From positions 1,331,973 to 1,395,972 of the forward strand of contig CM054157.1 in assembly GCA_028751875.1 (NCBI GenBank): DNA of 64,000 nt, given 5' to 3'. This stretch comes from Rapana venosa (Eukaryota > Mollusca > Gastropoda > Neogastropoda > Muricidae). Numbering within the stretch: position 1 is the first letter of the stretch; the number at the start of each line of letters is the position of its first letter. Position numbers and translations under genes: made by a program. Of this stretch, positions 53,012 to 63,966 are shown one piece after another. Below the pieces are notes generated by a model. That model made no database searches. It was not told the origin of the DNA and worked only from the letters and a program-made list of their open reading frames with translations.

Positions 53012-53729
53012 CGCTGGCTCGCTCGCTGGCTCTTTCTGGCTCTCTCATCCTAACTATCCTTGATGAGACTAGGATAAACCCAGGGGTGCGTGAACCCACA
53101 CAGAACATCTTGTGCAAACATCAAATCCTGTTCTGTAAGAGTAGGCCATTGTGTGCCAGTGGGAACAGATGACAGAATTAACAAAAACTGAATACACATG
53201 GGGACAAGATATAAAAAAAGCACATAAGTGCTTATTCCATTATCCTCCATATAAAAGAATAAAAAATAAAATGAAATAAAGTTCTGGGAATTGTCAAGAT
53301 TATCTCATGTTTTTGTGTTTTAAATTGCATCTCGAAGTGTGGTACTACTACTAACTACTAATGTTAACTAATACTAAGTAAGTTGCAAAAAAACACCCAG
53401 ACAAATCATTTTACTATAACTATATCTTTCATATATATATATACATTACCGTATTGTAATTTGTATGTTTGCCCCCCTCCCTCCCAACTCTTTGACAATT
53501 TGTGTTCAGTGACAACTGATTGTCAGTGTCTGAGTGTGTGTGTACATGTGTGTGTGTGTCACTGTGAGTGTATGTGTCAGTGTGTGTGTGTGTCACTGTG
53601 TGTGTGTACACATGTATGTAAAGATGTATTGTTTAAAAATTAAATACATGTATGGATGTGTTAATAATTTGCGTCTGTGTCAGTGAGAGACCCGGAAGGA
53701 ATGTACTGTATTGTACATGTGTATGCACG

Positions 53730-53772
<43 letters not shown>

Positions 53773-56700
53773 ATATATATATATATATATTGTGTATATA
53801 TATATATATATACAATAATGTCAATGTGTGTGTCTCACTGTCCATGTCTGTGTCAGTATGTGTAGCACAAAAACTAGGATTCCATACTCAGAAGTATTAA
53901 CCAAGTAATTTCATTTATAAAAATTTGCAAGTTGGATGTGATTGTGATTGATTGAATAATATAGTGATTTTAGTCACCTGGTAGAACTTGCTTTATTTTT
54001 AACTTAATGAGAAGGATGGAATAGCCTAGTGGTAGTGATTAGACTCCGGAGTGTTGAACTCACAGTCTGATAGCGGGTTCCAGGGACCACGGAGGCACCT
54101 GTTTCTTTGAGGGACTGTTTCATCTCAGCATCAATACCAATTCCACTCTGCCATAAATTCTTTGGATGAGAGTGTAAACTGGGATCCCATGTATTATAAT
54201 TGCACTCAGAACTCACACACATGTACAATACATACACACACACGTATACACACTCACACACACACACACACAATGTTCCACCTTTTGGGAAAGTATTTTT
54301 TATTTTAAACTTGTAAAAATTCTTTTATGTCAAGGTTAATGGAATGTGTATGCAGTTTTGTCAATTTTGTCATCTGTTCCCACCGGCACACAGTGGCCTA
54401 CTCTTCTGAAAAGTGGAACAGGTTTTAATGTGTGCATGCAAGATGTTCTGTGTGTTCACACTCAGGACCTCAGTTTATAGTCTCATCCAAAGGACTTTTT
54501 GGGGGAGTGGAGTTGGCACTGTAGTTAACTCCAGGGGAAAATATCCCCTTGAATGGGATTCAAACCCAGTTCAGCAGATCACAAACAGAATGTGCCATGC
54601 TCTAACCAACCAGCAGTATTGGTGCCAGTAGGACCAAACTACTTTATATTTTTTTTGTAACTCATGCACACTGGCGTCATGTAGACATCATCCCCAAAGT
54701 CAAAGTGTGTCTATAGATCTTAACCTCTTAACTGCCAAGTGCAAGTGCACCCTATATGCCCGGGAATAAAATTCTTATGTACCACTGCTATGTTCATGTC
54801 CCTCTTAGTCTTACTCAGAAATTACTAAATGAATAATCCCGATAGTCTGCCCAATGACAATATATATAATAATGTATATATAATATATATCGTAGATTGC
54901 TTTGAGGCAAGCTCATTTTAGTTAGCATATTTCACTTCGAAAAAATAATTTAAGTAAAAAAATCAACAAAAAATACATTTTCTTCATCACTTCTGTCATT
55001 CTGAGTACCCCCCCCCCCCCCTTTTTTTTTTTTTTTGTAATGCACTCTCTCCTAAATCATACATGATCATTTTCATCACTTAGGATATTCTTAAGTTTTA
55101 TTTGTCACTTTTTCAGCTGTATAAAGTTATTGATACCTTCAATGAGAAGTGTCAGCCATTTTTAACAAGAACTGTCCAAGCAGTCATGCATAATAACACA
55201 AAATACGAGCTTAAAAAAATGATCGTTTTGCCATGGTTTTTGCAGCTGGATGTTGCCAAGCAACAGGAGAGTGATCTCAACTCATTTTGGAGTTCTTTCC
55301 CTTTAACTGTAGTCAAGGAAGCTGGCTTGTTTACTTTGGTTCGAAACTCCGGAAATTTTCCTGGTTGTAGGCGTATAGAGTGCACATTTAGCTCCGGAAA
55401 ATTTCCGGGGTGGGGCAGTCAAGTGGTTAATGGTAGGCAAAAGTGGTTGCATTATTTATGCAAAATCTCAGTATTGGTAAACCTTGGAATTCTAACTAAG
55501 GAACAAAAAAAAACAACCCCCCAAAAAACCAACAGCAACACAAAAACAAAACAAACAACAGCAAAACCACTAAACAAAATCAGTCACCGACTTTGAAACT
55601 TGAAGCATCAGAATAAACAGCTTGTTCAGGCTTGCTACCTACTTAAGTTTCACTTTTACTGAATTTTCTTTTTTCAGTTCTACTAGTAGTATTGATACTA
55701 TTATTACATCCCTGGTCAGTAATCCACAACAGAGAATATGCTGACAATCCAGCCTTGTCTTTAGTTTTTTCAAAACACGCATCATCAAAATAGACTTTCT
55801 TCTGAAGAAAAGAGTATGGGTTTGCAGAACAAAATCACTCAGCTTGCTTGCTGTAAATAATAAACCTTTTCTCAATTTCTGTGACCTAGATTAAAGTTCT
55901 TTCAAACTCAGCCAGTTTGAATTTAACTTTAAGAGAAAATAATCACATCAGCAGGAAACTACATTTCCATTTATTTTTTAACATTCTTAATCTTAAAACT
56001 AGGTTGTTTCTGTGTGATACTAATATTAATAAAGTATGCTCACCAGGTGGAAATGACAATATATCATCATATACCCACAGAACAAAGCAGATGTGTACAG
56101 GCATAGTAATGTTTTGAATGTGTGTGTGTGCAGGTGCTTCCCACTAATGATCCTTTGGACCGACCTGATTTCAACCCTGTGGACTACATCAACACCCTCT
56201 TCCCCACTGAGCAATCCTTGGCGAACATTGACGATGTCATCAGCAAGATCAGATCGAAAATCTGGTATGAGATGAATCATCATACAATTTGCAATTTGAT
56301 TATCATTGAAATTGGTATACATGGGACTTTAGAAGGTGTAGTGCAATCTTTCAGCATACTAAGCCAATAAATTAAACGCAGAAATCAGTTATCACTCCCA
56401 CAACTAATTCTTGCTCAGTGACAGCTTTTTCATTATTGCTATCCAGGGGAAGGCTAAAGCATACTCCAAAAGGATGAACATTTCCATCAAAAGACATTGA
56501 AACAGGCAATGAGGCGCATGACTTAAAAGTTTATAGATATTTTTTATTAGATTAACTCTAATGTTAGACAGGCATGCAGGGGTTATTTTCTTCCACATAG
56601 ACACAGGATTGTATATAGAGAAAAAGTAGACAACACCCCTGGAACCTGACCACTCAGTATGTGGAAAATCATCCTGGGGCATATCAGTGTGTGCTCCTTG

Positions 56701-59700
56701 GCATGCTGCATACATGTATGCAAATATAGATCTGTATTGTATGCTCCAAACACTGTGTACATCAGTCAGTGTTATAAATGCTGACAATTTGTCAGTTGGT
56801 GAATATCATTCAAAGTTTGATTAAACATAAAAACTCTTATGTGAGTGCATGTTTTTACATGCTGCAGGTGTGTGTGTGTGTGTTTTATTCTTTCTTTTAT
56901 TTTGAGGATTATGGAATAAGTACTCATGTGCTTTTTTACATCCAGTCCCCATGTGTATGCGGTTTTGTAAATTTTGTTATCCATTCCCACTGGCACGCAA
57001 TGGCCTCTCTTCCAAAAAGCAAAACAGGTTTTAATGTGTGTGCAAGATTTCTGCATGCATTCGCACATGGGACCTTGGTTTATAATCTCATCGGAAGGGG
57101 GAGTTGGCACTGATATTAACTCCAGAGGAAAAATCCTCTTGAATGAGATTCGAACCCAGGTCAGCAGATCATGAGTGCAATGCGCATCACTCTAACCACC
57201 AGGCTGTCCCACCCCCCTTGCATGATTGTGTGTGTGTGTTTCTCCAAAAGTCTGATATCAGTCACTGTGGGCCAGAAGTAGCCAGCCAGTCTGTGTGCTG
57301 GGGTTACAGGCGACTGGATGACGAGATCCGCGGAGTGGTGCGGGGTCAGACCAACGTTGGGGAGGAGGGCAGACATGCCCTGGTGGAAGCCCAGCGAGCC
57401 ATTCAGGACCTCTTCACCAAGATCAAGGACATCAAAGATAAAGCGGAGAAGTCTGAAGAAATGGTCAGTCTTCAAAAACGGTTGTGGGTCAAAGTTTTCT
57501 TTGTTAGGTAGGATACAGAGAGAGATGGAGATGGCTTATCAATGTCAAACCTCCCTTGGGAGAAACATGACAAAAAAGGAAGAAGAAGAAGGATACAAGT
57601 GACTAGGAAATTATTCTGTGCTGTTATACACAGATGTAGATACTGGTCAAATCATTGTTGTATCCAAAAGATTAGTTCCTAGCCCTTGACTAACTTAATT
57701 AGAAGGGAAGTGGTGGGTGGGTTTTTTTCATGATTATTGATATGAGAAAAATACTGGGGGGTCTCTTGCTTTTTGAGGGAGGCTGACTTAAGAGTTAACA
57801 AGACATGTGAATCATAACTGTGTAGTGTGTTTGCACACATACACATACTTGCGCACATGCATACACACATATATCACACACACACACACATCACACCACA
57901 CCACACCACATCACACCACACCACACCACTGCACATCACACCAAATAAACCCATGCATGCAAGCACGGATGCACTCACAGGCTTCAACCTTGGGTTTGAT
58001 TCTTTTTTCCAGTGTATGCTTTGCATGCATTGAACATTTAAAAACAATATTTTTAATGCAGATGTGTTTAGAACTCATTGTTTCAGTTTTGCATGCATTG
58101 GGGAGGTGGGAGTAGTGGAGGGAGAGGGAGGTAGGCAAGTTGGCTCATGAGTGGTGGGGGAAGGCCAGTTTGTGTATTCATTGACTGGGATATGTGAAGC
58201 ACAATATGATATAAATCCATTGATTGATGAAGTGTTGTTGATGTGTGGCAGGTTGAAGAAATCGCCTGTGTGTTGATGTGTGACAGGTAAAAGAAATCAC
58301 CTTTGTGTTGATGTGTGGCAGGTAAAAGAAATCACCTGTGTGTTGATGTGTGACAGGTAAAAGAAATCACCTGTGTGTTGATGTGTGACAGGTAAAAGAA
58401 ATCACCTGTGTGTTGATGTGTGACAGGTAAAAGAAATCACCTGTGTGTTGATGTGTGACAGGTAAAAGAAATCACCTGTGTGTTGATGTGTGACAGGTAA
58501 AAGAAATCACCTGTGTGTTGATGTGTGACAGGTAAAAGAAATCACCGGTGTGTTGATGTGTGACAGGTAAAAGAAATCACCTGTGTGTTGATGTGTGACA
58601 GGTAAAAGAAATCACCTGTGTGTTGATGTGTGACAGGTAAAAGAAATCACCTGTGTGTTGATGTGTGACAGGTAAAAGAAATCACCGGTGTGTTGATGTG
58701 TGACAGGTAAAAGAAATCACCTGTGTGTTGATGTGTGACAGGTAAAAGAAATCACCCGTGACATCAAGCAGCTGGACCATGCCAAGCGTCACCTCACCGC
58801 CTCCATCACCACCCTCAACCACCTCCACATGCTGGTTGGGGGTGTAGATTCCCTCACGTCAGTATCTCCCTGTCTTTTTTTTCTCTTTCTTCTTCTTTAC
58901 TGTCATCGTTTTCTCCCCAAAGTTGTCTGTATTGATAGGGATGTCGCCTTCCTGAGGAATCGTTTTCATTAATTACGTTCTTACTTTGAATTTGTGATCT
59001 CATTCTCAAATCCTCTTCAGTATTGGTTTGTTTTTTTATATTGCTACCTATATGCCAGTCTTGATGTTGACTTTTAAAAATACGTGTTTTTAGATAGACT
59101 CTGAAGTAGCGTCTCAGTACCACAAGATCTGGCCTGACATGGCTGCCGGGATGAATCACTGCACAGATGCTGAACACGAGACCTGCTTTGGCTGGTTCCG
59201 AAATTGTAACCAGTGGTATCACAGAAATTCAGGAGAAAGATGAGGATATCACCAGCCATCTTCTAAACAGTAGTGTGTTTATGTGAGACCAGGAACAAGC
59301 TTACAGAACACACTTTGTCAGTTAGATTTTTTGTGTGTGTGTGCATGTGATTTGTTTAATGCAAGCAATTGTATTTTGAATGTGCCCAAAATTTGGGGAA
59401 GATTACATAATCATAGATGTATTTTTTCTTTTCTCTGATTTTAGTTATTTTAGTATTGTTTACTTTTTTGTTATTCTGTTTATGTTTGTATATGCACTGC
59501 ATGTATGTATGCATGCATGCATTTGCGTGCATGTATAAGAATATGCGAAAGAGAGTTGTTCAAATCAAGTTGTTTTGTATTCAGGATGCTAGCTGGACGG
59601 CGGCAGTATGGGGAGATCAGCAATCTGCTTCAGGGTGTGCAGAATGTTCTGGAACACTTTGACAAGTACATGTCCATCCCTCAGATACGGCAGCTAGCTG

Positions 59701-62401
59701 ACAGGTCAGTATGACCCTTATTCCTCTGGTCCTTACTTCTTTTCACTTTATTATCTTTTTGGAATGTGAATGGTTGAGATATCAAAGGAGGCTAAGGGGG
59801 CATCAAAGCAGGAAGCATCTGGATGAAGAACATCAAAAACTGGTACAACCTGGACATGGCTGTGTTGTTGCTGCAAAAGGCTGAAGACAGACAGACCAGC
59901 CTGGAGAAAACTTGACCAATGCATCCCTCGTGTCCCCCTGACCACCACCGTCTAGCTGAAGGAATGTATGATGATGATGAAGGCAGCAAAAGAAGCATTA
60001 CAGAGACAATATTTTGCTACCCCTTTTGGGGTATGGAGGATTACAAATGAACCTAACAGCAGTGCACCCAAAAATATAATCAATACTGACAGGAACTGAA
60101 AAGGCAAGAGTTCAGCATGGAAGGAACAGCAATCATAAAATGATAAACAAAAAACAAAACAAAAAACCATTGATTTTCTTTCAAAGATACAACCTTCACT
60201 TGTGAAAGACAGCAGAAGTACTGGAAAATCTTATGGATTTAGATAGAAAGATAGGAGAACAACTTAGAATTTGAATCTTAAACATTGAAAGAACTAGACT
60301 TGAATAAAATAAACAACAACAACAACCCAACAACAACAAAAAACAAAAAAAACAAAAAACAAACTAGATTTGAATCCTAAACATTGAAAGAGCCCAAAGA
60401 GAGCCCAAAAAAACAAAAAACAAACTAGATTTGAATCCTAAACATTGAAAGAGCCCAAAGAGAGCAACAGAAACATTTTAGTATCTCAAATTCAGGCTGC
60501 GCACCATTGCTGTATAATTTAGTCACTGTCTAGATTTTGATTACTAATTGGAGAATGTTGCTTGAATACATGTAAATGTCTGTTTCTCTGATCTGGTCAA
60601 GTGTTCTTTATTTCTTGGATCTCATCAAGTCTTTCTGTTTTTCTTGGGTACAGTTGACACATGAGAAAAAGTTGAAAAAATTGTTGTATCTGAGATTCCA
60701 CCTCTATGACAAAAACTTAGGCTTGGCTGCATATTCATAGCATAAGTGTTAGTGTCCTGATCCTCAGTTGTGAGATGAAATAAAATACTTCCAGCTCTGT
60801 TGTCTGGGTGACCTTATCTTTTTCTCTATGCCTCTGAATCTGTTTGTATTGTTTGTTTTTGTTGGGTTTTTTGTTTTAATGAACCAAGGTGGTGTGAGAT
60901 AGTTTGGAGTGAGGCGTTATATGATGCGTGGATGTTGCAGAGTGAAGCAGATCCAGTCGGACCTGGGCACACAGATCATGGCTGACTTTGAAGAAGCTTT
61001 TCAAGGAGCAGGTGCCAAGGTAAGTGCTGGGCTTGGAAGCTTGGACATCCGCTGAAAGGGTCAGTCTCGTTGTGACTGAAGCTGTGTTGGTGTACACTGT
61101 CTTTTGATATATATGGTTCTGTGACCAGAGGAAAAGGATTTCATTGTCATCAGTGAGAGTTTAAAAAAGAAGAAAGAACTGTAAAGGGAAAGTGGCAGTC
61201 AAATTTTCTTTTAGCAATCACTGTAGCCGAGTGGTTTAGACCCTTTGACTTTAACCCCATTGGTCCTTGAAATTGTGGGTTGAATCTTGGCAGTAGCATC
61301 TGGGGAATTAAGGGTGGGGATTTTTATGATCTCCCAGGTGAACTTTAAGCTCTGGTCTGCCATTGCCTTAATTCTGTTCATGTGTGTGCACATGTATGTC
61401 AGTTCATATCAGCATTGGTGGGCTGTGGAAACACAAACATATCCAGCATGCACTCTCTACAAAAAATGAGCTGCTTCGAAGGTGCTGAGGCCAGTGGGCA
61501 AACCATCTGTAGACTTACAAGCACAGGAGAAGACCAGGTGCTATTCAACCCACCCAGTACATAAATGTTAAAGGAGTAGAAGCCTTCCCTGTTGTCAGCA
61601 CGTTACAGACAAATGCATATGAGCACACACAGACAAATGCATATGAGCACACACAGACAAATGCATATGAGCACACACAGACAAATGCATATGAGCACAC
61701 ACAGACAAATGCATATGAGCACACACACACACACATGCATGCATCCCAGTTTGACAAAAAAATCGAACTGAATGTCAAAGTCCTTCGGATGAGACTATAA
61801 ACCGAGGCCCCATGTTCGAATGCATGCAGAACATCTTGCGCACATGTTAAATCCTGTTCCGCTTTTCGGAAGAGTAGGCCATTGTGTGCCGGTGGAAACA
61901 TGACAAAATTTACACAACTGCATACACACGGGGACTGGATGTAAAAAAACACATGAATGCTTATTCCATTATCCTCGATATAAAAGAATAAATAAATAAA
62001 AATGCATGCACGCACTTGTGCACGCACACTTACACACTTTCTCCCTCCTTTATGCAAACACACACACACACACCTGCACACACACATGCACACACACATG
62101 CACACACACACACACACACGCACACACATTCACACACATGTGCACACACACACACACACATTAACACACATGCGCACACGCACACACACACACACACACA
62201 CACGCGCAAGATCGCCCTGTGGAAGCTTTATGTGAAGACCCCTATCTAACTGTGCAGTATGGCCCCAGTAACCAGAAGCAGCTGCATGACGCGTGCTATG
62301 TAGTCAACATCCTTGACCCCAAGGTGAAGCGGGACTTGCTGGCCTGGTTCGTCAAACTGCAGCTGTCGGAGTATCTGGTGCTCTTTGCTGAGGACCAGGA
62401 T
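51584..62401 (+). CDS. VPS53: VPS53, GARP/EARP tethering complex subunit (5' seven exons)
   Basis: Exons 51584-51676, 56134-56264, 57310-57463, 58742-58857, 59585-59704, 60941-61019 and 62258-62401 join in phase to 279 residues and stop at a GTGAGT donor; the rest lies to the right. Blocks nearly identical to human VPS53: [91 protein letters not shown] and [13 protein letters not shown]. This is the Vps53 N-terminal coiled-coil domain, which assembles with VPS51, VPS52 and VPS54 (GARP, endosome-to-Golgi) or syndetin (EARP, recycling endosomes). Intron 1 has a GC donor; the others are GT-AG. Its promoter faces that of DHX37. Confidence 0.96.
51781..51823. repeat. (CT)n microsatellite
   Basis: CT run in VPS53 intron 1. 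Confidence 0.95.
51915..52942 (+). mobile_element. decayed LINE 3' half
   Basis: Frames give [40 protein letters not shown], then [20 protein letters not shown] and an [24 protein letters not shown] zinc-ribbon-type end. Frame shifts are present. The 3' end reads TTTTTGTGAATAAATCATTC. VPS53 intron 1. Confidence 0.85.
52943..53005. repeat. (CT)n microsatellite
   Basis: Directly follows the LINE 3' end. Confidence 0.95.
53060..53280 (+). mobile_element. SINE family A copy, head missing
   Basis: GATGAGACTAGGATAAACCC to AAGAATAAAAAATAAAATGA. Confidence 0.8.
53735..53815. repeat. (AT)n microsatellite
   Basis: (TA)n with GTGTA interruptions. Confidence 0.95.
54010..54222 (+). mobile_element. SINE family A copy, diverged, 5' part
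   Basis: Head ATGGAATAGCCTAGTGGTAG; body TTCTTTGGATGAGAGTGTAA; then CA repeats. Confidence 0.65.
54318..54627 (-). mobile_element. SINE family A copy
   Basis: GTTCCCACCGGCACACAGTG through CTCATCCAAAGGAC to the head GCTCTAACCAACCAGCAGTA. Confidence 0.85.
54720..55430 (+). mobile_element. TTAA-flanked MITE, copy 2
   Basis: 711 bp with TTAA at both ends; inverted orientation relative to 37252-37970 and colinear with it throughout (GTTCATGTCCCTCTTAGT, CTGTCATTCTGAGTACCCCC, GGTTCGAAACTCCGGAAATT). VPS53 intron 1. Confidence 0.85.
56134..56264 (+). CDS. VPS53: VPS53 exon 2
   Basis: Residues 32-74: [20 protein letters not shown] then [19 protein letters not shown]. The acceptor is (TG)n followed by CAG. 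Confidence 0.97.
56888..57219 (-). mobile_element. SINE family A copy, full length
   Basis: Tail side TTTTATTTTGAGGATTATGG; head on the minus strand GGACAGCCTGGTGGTTAGAG with box-B-like GGGTTCGAATCTC. VPS53 intron 2. Confidence 0.9.
57310..57463 (+). CDS. VPS53: VPS53 exon 3
   Basis: Residues 75-126: [20 protein letters not shown] and [18 protein letters not shown]. Donor GTCAGT. Confidence 0.97.
57518..57589 (+). mobile_element. extremely 5'-truncated LINE tail with TSD
   Basis: About 72 bp of the 3' end of the family at 19968/42760 (AATGTCAAACCTCCCTTGGG, AAACATGACAAAAAAGGAAG) and a (GAA)n tail. AGGATACA flanks it at 57510-57517 and 57590-57597. Inserted 47 bp after the exon 3 donor. Confidence 0.8.
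57838..57960. repeat. CA and CACAC/CATCACACCA repeats
   Basis: CA run followed by a degenerate (ACACC)n tract. Confidence 0.85.
58238..58741 (+). repeat. 35-bp tandem array of VPS53 exon 4 acceptor copies (15 units)
   Basis: Units start every 35 bp from 58238 to 58728 without indels. Most units contain TTGATGTGTGACAG|GTAAAA and then GAAATCACC, that is the acceptor and first 15 bases of exon 4. The last unit (58728) is the real junction; 14 lie upstream. The first unit is most diverged (GGCAGGTTGAAG), and units 1 and 3 have GGCAG for GACAG. Confidence 0.97.
58742..58857 (+). CDS. VPS53: VPS53 exon 4
   Basis: Residues 127-164: [20 protein letters not shown] then [18 protein letters not shown]. 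Its 5' edge is tandemly repeated in the preceding intron. Confidence 0.97.
58858..59584. other. VPS53 intron 4, nothing recognised
   Basis: No repeat family or exon identified. Confidence 0.4.
59585..59704 (+). CDS. VPS53: VPS53 exon 5
   Basis: Residues 165-204: [20 protein letters not shown] then [17 protein letters not shown]. Confidence 0.97.
60345..60468. repeat. about 60-bp tandem duplication
   Basis: Two copies of ACTAGATTTGAATCCTAAAC followed by ATTGAAAGAGCCCAAAGAGA, separated by A-rich DNA. VPS53 intron 5. Confidence 0.9.
60941..61019 (+). CDS. VPS53: VPS53 exon 6
   Basis: Residues 205-231: [20 protein letters not shown] then QGAGAK. Donor GTAAGT. Confidence 0.95.
61214..61561 (+). 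mobile_element. SINE family B copy, near full length
   Basis: Head CACTGTAGCCGAGTGGTTTA, box-B-like GGGTTGAATCTTGG, body GGTGGGGATTTTTATGATCT, 3' part GGAGAAGACCAGGTGCTATT. VPS53 intron 6. Confidence 0.88.
61606..61725. repeat. 24-bp tandem repeat, five units
   Basis: ACAGACAAATGCATATGAGC followed by ACAC, five times. Confidence 0.95.
61774..62000 (+). mobile_element. SINE family A copy, head missing
   Basis: AGTCCTTCGGATGAGACTAT to AAAAGAATAAATAAATAAAA. Confidence 0.88.
62055..62207. repeat. (CA)n microsatellite
   Basis: CA with CATGCA and CGCACA breaks, shortly before VPS53 exon 7. Confidence 0.95.
62258..62401 (+). CDS. VPS53: VPS53 exon 7 (last in window)
   Basis: Residues 232-279: [20 protein letters not shown] then [15 protein letters not shown]. 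Acceptor CTGTGCAG; donor GTGAGT. Phase 0 at both ends. Confidence 0.96.
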
Positions 62402-62929
62402 GTGAGTTGTTTGCTTATTATAAGTCTTCTCTTTTTTGTGCCCTTTTTCAGGGTGGTGGTTTTGAGGTTGTGCTTATGATGCTGTCATTGAATCATTACA
62501 TTGTTAGGACTGGTCAGTGTTATCTGGAAAATTTTTCCTTTTATTTTTTTTTATCATGTAAGCCCACTCAGGATACTTGCATCCAGCATTGTGTATGGAT
62601 CAGTGGAGACTGTGACTGCGCTGTCTTCTGAAAGTGTTTTAACCCTTGTAGCCCTAACAAGACTACAGAGGATTCAGTGCTGCTGGCTGAATTAACATTG
62701 AGCAGTATACAGTTTTGAAGCAGGGTGGGACCAAACAACCTTTAAGATTAACCTGTACAACTGAACTGTGTATGTAAAGGTCTCACTGGAAAGCTTAGAT
62801 AATAAGCTTTCGTAAGAGTGTAATTTCATAACAAAATCTTCTGTGGTGCCCCAATGGTTGACCAGATGACAGGTTAGGTGATGGTGAGGTGACAGCAAAT
62901 TTCATAGCTTGAAATGCTGTTAGAGAAAA
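62402..62929. other. VPS53 intron 7, nothing recognised
   Basis: No exon matching the next VPS53 block (AWLDKIDRRYAW in human) is visible up to the window end. Confidence 0.5.
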
Positions 62930-63966
62930 TTAAGATGAGGCATGTACAGCTTCCATAGTCTACAGTAAGGCTTTCAGCAGGGTCAAATATCACCATGTGT
63001 TTATCACAGTCATAGAAATGGGCTTTCAAAAGAATCTGATCTCACTCATAGCAAAGTTGTATTCAGATCAGAAAGCAAGCATATGATAGAATGGTGAGCA
63101 CGGTGAGATTTTTTTATTTTAAAGAAAGGGGGAGTCCTTCAAGGTGGCATATTATCCTAGCATCTTTTCAGCATGGATACAGAAATGATCATGAGAAAGG
63201 CTGACATAGATGACATGGGCATTATATAGGAGACAGAAACATAACTAAACTTGGGTGTGCTGATGATACAGCACTCATGGCCAGTGACATCACAAGCATG
63301 AGAAGAATTCTCTACAAAGTTGACGCAGAGGACAACACTGCTGGCCTTAACTTCAATGCCAAAAAGAGCAAAGTGATGCACATGAATGGTACAGACACCC
63401 CGCATAATATCAAAATCAGTTTAACAGATCTGAAATATGTTCAAAATCTTAAATATTTTGACTCTACAAAATAGAATAAGGGCTCCTATCTACAAGACGT
63501 CAAGGCGAGAATTGGTATCTGTATTTCAAAGCACAAGATATCCTGTTACAATGTTTAGAAAGATAGAGGCATACCTAAGGACCTCAATATCAGAACTGTC
63601 AAAACACTAATCTGGCCTGTATTGCTGTATGGGTCAGAAGTTTGGACACTACAAAAATTGGAAAGCAACAAAATAAATGCCACTGAAATGTGGTTTTACA
63701 GGCTACTTCTAAGAGTCAAATGGTCAGACAGAAGAGCAAGTGAAAGCTTTCTTGATGAACTCTGTGCAAAGACAGATGTTAGCTGAAATTAATAAGTGCA
63801 GATGGAGATGATTATGTTGGTCATGCAAACAGAAAAATTAAAAAGTCATGGTGAAAAATTTTTTTTTTTAATGTCATGGTGATGAGAGTTCTCCAAGGTA
63901 AGGTTGAGGTCAGAAGGAATAGAGACAAGACCACCAACATCCTACATTGCCTACAATGGCAGTGGC
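62930..63966 (+). mobile_element. decayed LINE, reverse transcriptase C-terminal half
   Basis: Blocks in several frames: GCADDTALMASDITSMRRIL (catalytic YADD with C for Y), LNFNAKKSKVMHMNG, KTLIWPVLLYGSEVWTLQKL, MWFYRLLLRVKWSDRRASES, and near the end VLQGKVEVRRNRDKTTN. Stops and frameshifts make it inactive. In VPS53 intron 7. Confidence 0.88.

Noticed and set aside
55102..55596. 164-codon plus-strand frame
   Set aside because: It lies across the right half and border of the TTAA MITE and is not preserved in the other copy as a protein.
58238..58741. Resemblance to a CRISPR array
   Set aside because: Units are contiguous without unique spacers, in an animal intron.
62208..62257. Earlier acceptor (GCGCAAG) for VPS53 exon 7
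   Set aside because: It brings an in-frame TAA before the conserved block; CTGTGCAG at 62257 fits phase and homology.
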